From NCBI RefSeq assembly GCF_000730665.1, contig NZ_BBIV01000002.1, forward strand, positions 1 to 64,000: DNA of 64,000 bases, given 5' to 3'. The DNA comes from Pseudomonas plecoglossicida NBRC 103162 = DSM 15088. Lineage in GTDB: Bacteria; Pseudomonadota; Gammaproteobacteria; Pseudomonadales; Pseudomonadaceae. Both the position numbers and the translations under genes were made by a program. Below, one piece after another: positions 63,247 to 64,000 of this stretch (position 1 is the stretch's first letter; the number at the start of each line of letters is the position of its first letter). The notes below the pieces were generated by a model. It made no database searches. It was given only the letters and a program-made list of their open reading frames with translations, and had not been told where the DNA came from.

Positions 63247-64000
63247 ATGTCGATCGAAGTTCGTAACGTCAGCAAGCGCTTCAACAGCTTCCAGGCCCTG
63301 GACAACATCAACCTGGATATCCACAGCGGTGAGCTGGTAGCCCTGCTCGGCCCGTCCGGCTGCGGCAAGACCACTCTGCTGCGGATCATTGCCGGCCTGG
63401 AAACACCCGACGACGGCAGCATCGTGTTCCATGGCGAGGACGTGTCCGGCCATGACGTGCGCGATCGCAACGTCGGCTTCGTGTTCCAGCACTACGCGTT
63501 GTTCCGCCACATGAGCGTGTTCGACAACGTCGCCTTCGGCCTGCGCATGAAGCCCAAGGGCGAACGTCCGAGCGAGAGCAAGATCGCCGAAAAGGTCCAT
63601 GAGCTGCTGAACATGGTGCAGCTGGACTGGCTGTCCGACCGCTACCCCGAACAGCTTTCCGGTGGGCAGCGCCAACGTATCGCCCTGGCCCGTGCCCTGG
63701 CGGTGGAGCCCAAGGTGTTGCTGCTCGACGAGCCGTTCGGCGCGCTCGATGCCAAGGTGCGCAAGGAACTGCGCCGCTGGCTGGCGCGGTTGCACGAGGA
63801 CATCAACCTGACCTCGGTGTTCGTCACCCACGACCAGGAAGAGGCGATGGAAGTGGCGGATCGCATCGTGGTGATGAACAAGGGCGTGATCGAGCAGATC
63901 GGCTCGCCGGGCGAGGTGTACGAGAAGCCGGCCAACGACTTCGTGTACCACTTCCTGGGCGACTCCAACCGTCTGGCCTTGAGCGAAGGGCACCATGTGC
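63247..64000 (+). CDS. cysA: Sulfate/thiosulfate import ATP-binding protein CysA (partial, cut by window end)
   Basis: The first 251 codons are present and no stop occurs before the window ends; family members are about 325-350 residues. Walker [16 protein letters not shown]-loop [11 protein letters not shown], signature [16 protein letters not shown], Walker [15 protein letters not shown] and the H-loop [12 protein letters not shown] are complete. [20 protein letters not shown] is the usual N-terminus. GGAGG lies near the ATG at 63247, inside the end of cysW. It energises sulfate import through CysT and CysW. Confidence 0.96.
   Translation, partial: MSIEVRNVSKRFNSFQALDNINLDIHSGELVALLGPSGCGKTTLLRIIAGLETPDDGSIVFHGEDVSGHDVRDRNVGFVFQHYALFRHMSVFDNVAFGLRMKPKGERPSESKIAEKVHELLNMVQLDWLSDRYPEQLSGGQRQRIALARALAVEPKVLLLDEPFGALDAKVRKELRRWLARLHEDINLTSVFVTHDQEEAMEVADRIVVMNKGVIEQIGSPGEVYEKPANDFVYHFLGDSNRLALSEGHHV

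Overview
The window is a high-GC, densely packed stretch of chromosome from a fluorescent-pseudomonad-type gammaproteobacterium, most likely of the Pseudomonas putida group. I infer this from gene content and order: ppk/ppx/trxA/rho/ubiD, the ygfA-6S RNA-zapA-ygfB-pepP-ubiH-ubiI-gcv block, a spu polyamine cluster, a triABC-like pump and oscA-sbp-cysTWA. The abundant short palindromic repeats with the core GCCGGCTTGCCGGC also fit. I found no tRNA, rRNA, IS element, prophage, integrase or CRISPR array. This reads as core genome, not an island.

Layout. (1) 1-5171: a MarR regulator and a translationally coupled efflux operon (FUSC/AaeB-like, DUF1656/AaeX-like, HlyD/AaeA-like, outer-membrane channel), closed by a large hairpin. 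(2) 5722-10692: a cytochrome c-FTR1 iron permease, a UPF0178 protein, elbB, a sterol desaturase-family hydroxylase and an antisense-overlapping DedA protein. (3) 10828-16690: ppk behind a candidate Pho box, convergent ppx, trxA and rho. (4) 16896-22899: ubiD with a flavin reductase, a ChaC-type cyclotransferase, a quinone oxidoreductase, an orphan FliL-domain protein, an EVE protein and a 49-residue membrane protein. (5) 22918-36909: 5-formyl-THF cyclo-ligase, 6S RNA, zapA, a ZapB-like coiled coil, ygfB, pepP, ubiH, a DUF4442 thioesterase-like gene, ubiI, an iron ABC pair without an ATPase, then gcvT, gcvH and gcvP. Apart from the extra genes, this matches the order known in Escherichia coli. 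(6) 36973-44208: a DUF2388 protein, an orphan GspE/PilB ATPase, a small ACT-like protein divergent from an Lrp regulator, a CYTH-CHAD protein, argE and argA. (7) 44288-54539: two divergent gamma-glutamylpolyamine synthetases, spuC and the SpuDEFGH polyamine importer. (8) 54818-60020: a TriABC-like RND pump with two lipoprotein adaptors. (9) 60207-64000: oscA, sbp, cysT, cysW and the first part of cysA, cut by the window end.

Functionally the window combines aromatic-acid/drug export, ubiquinone synthesis (UbiD, UbiH, UbiI), one-carbon metabolism (cyclo-ligase, glycine cleavage), polyphosphate turnover, arginine synthesis, polyamine uptake and catabolism, and sulfate uptake. I did not find a clearly undescribed multi-gene system. 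The most useful leads are regulatory sequences (MarR palindrome, Pho box at ppk, palindromes at gcvP and lrp, inverted repeat before oscA), the AT-rich gap before the FTR1 gene, and orphan genes (GspE-like ATPase, ACT-like protein, FliL protein, 49-residue protein).
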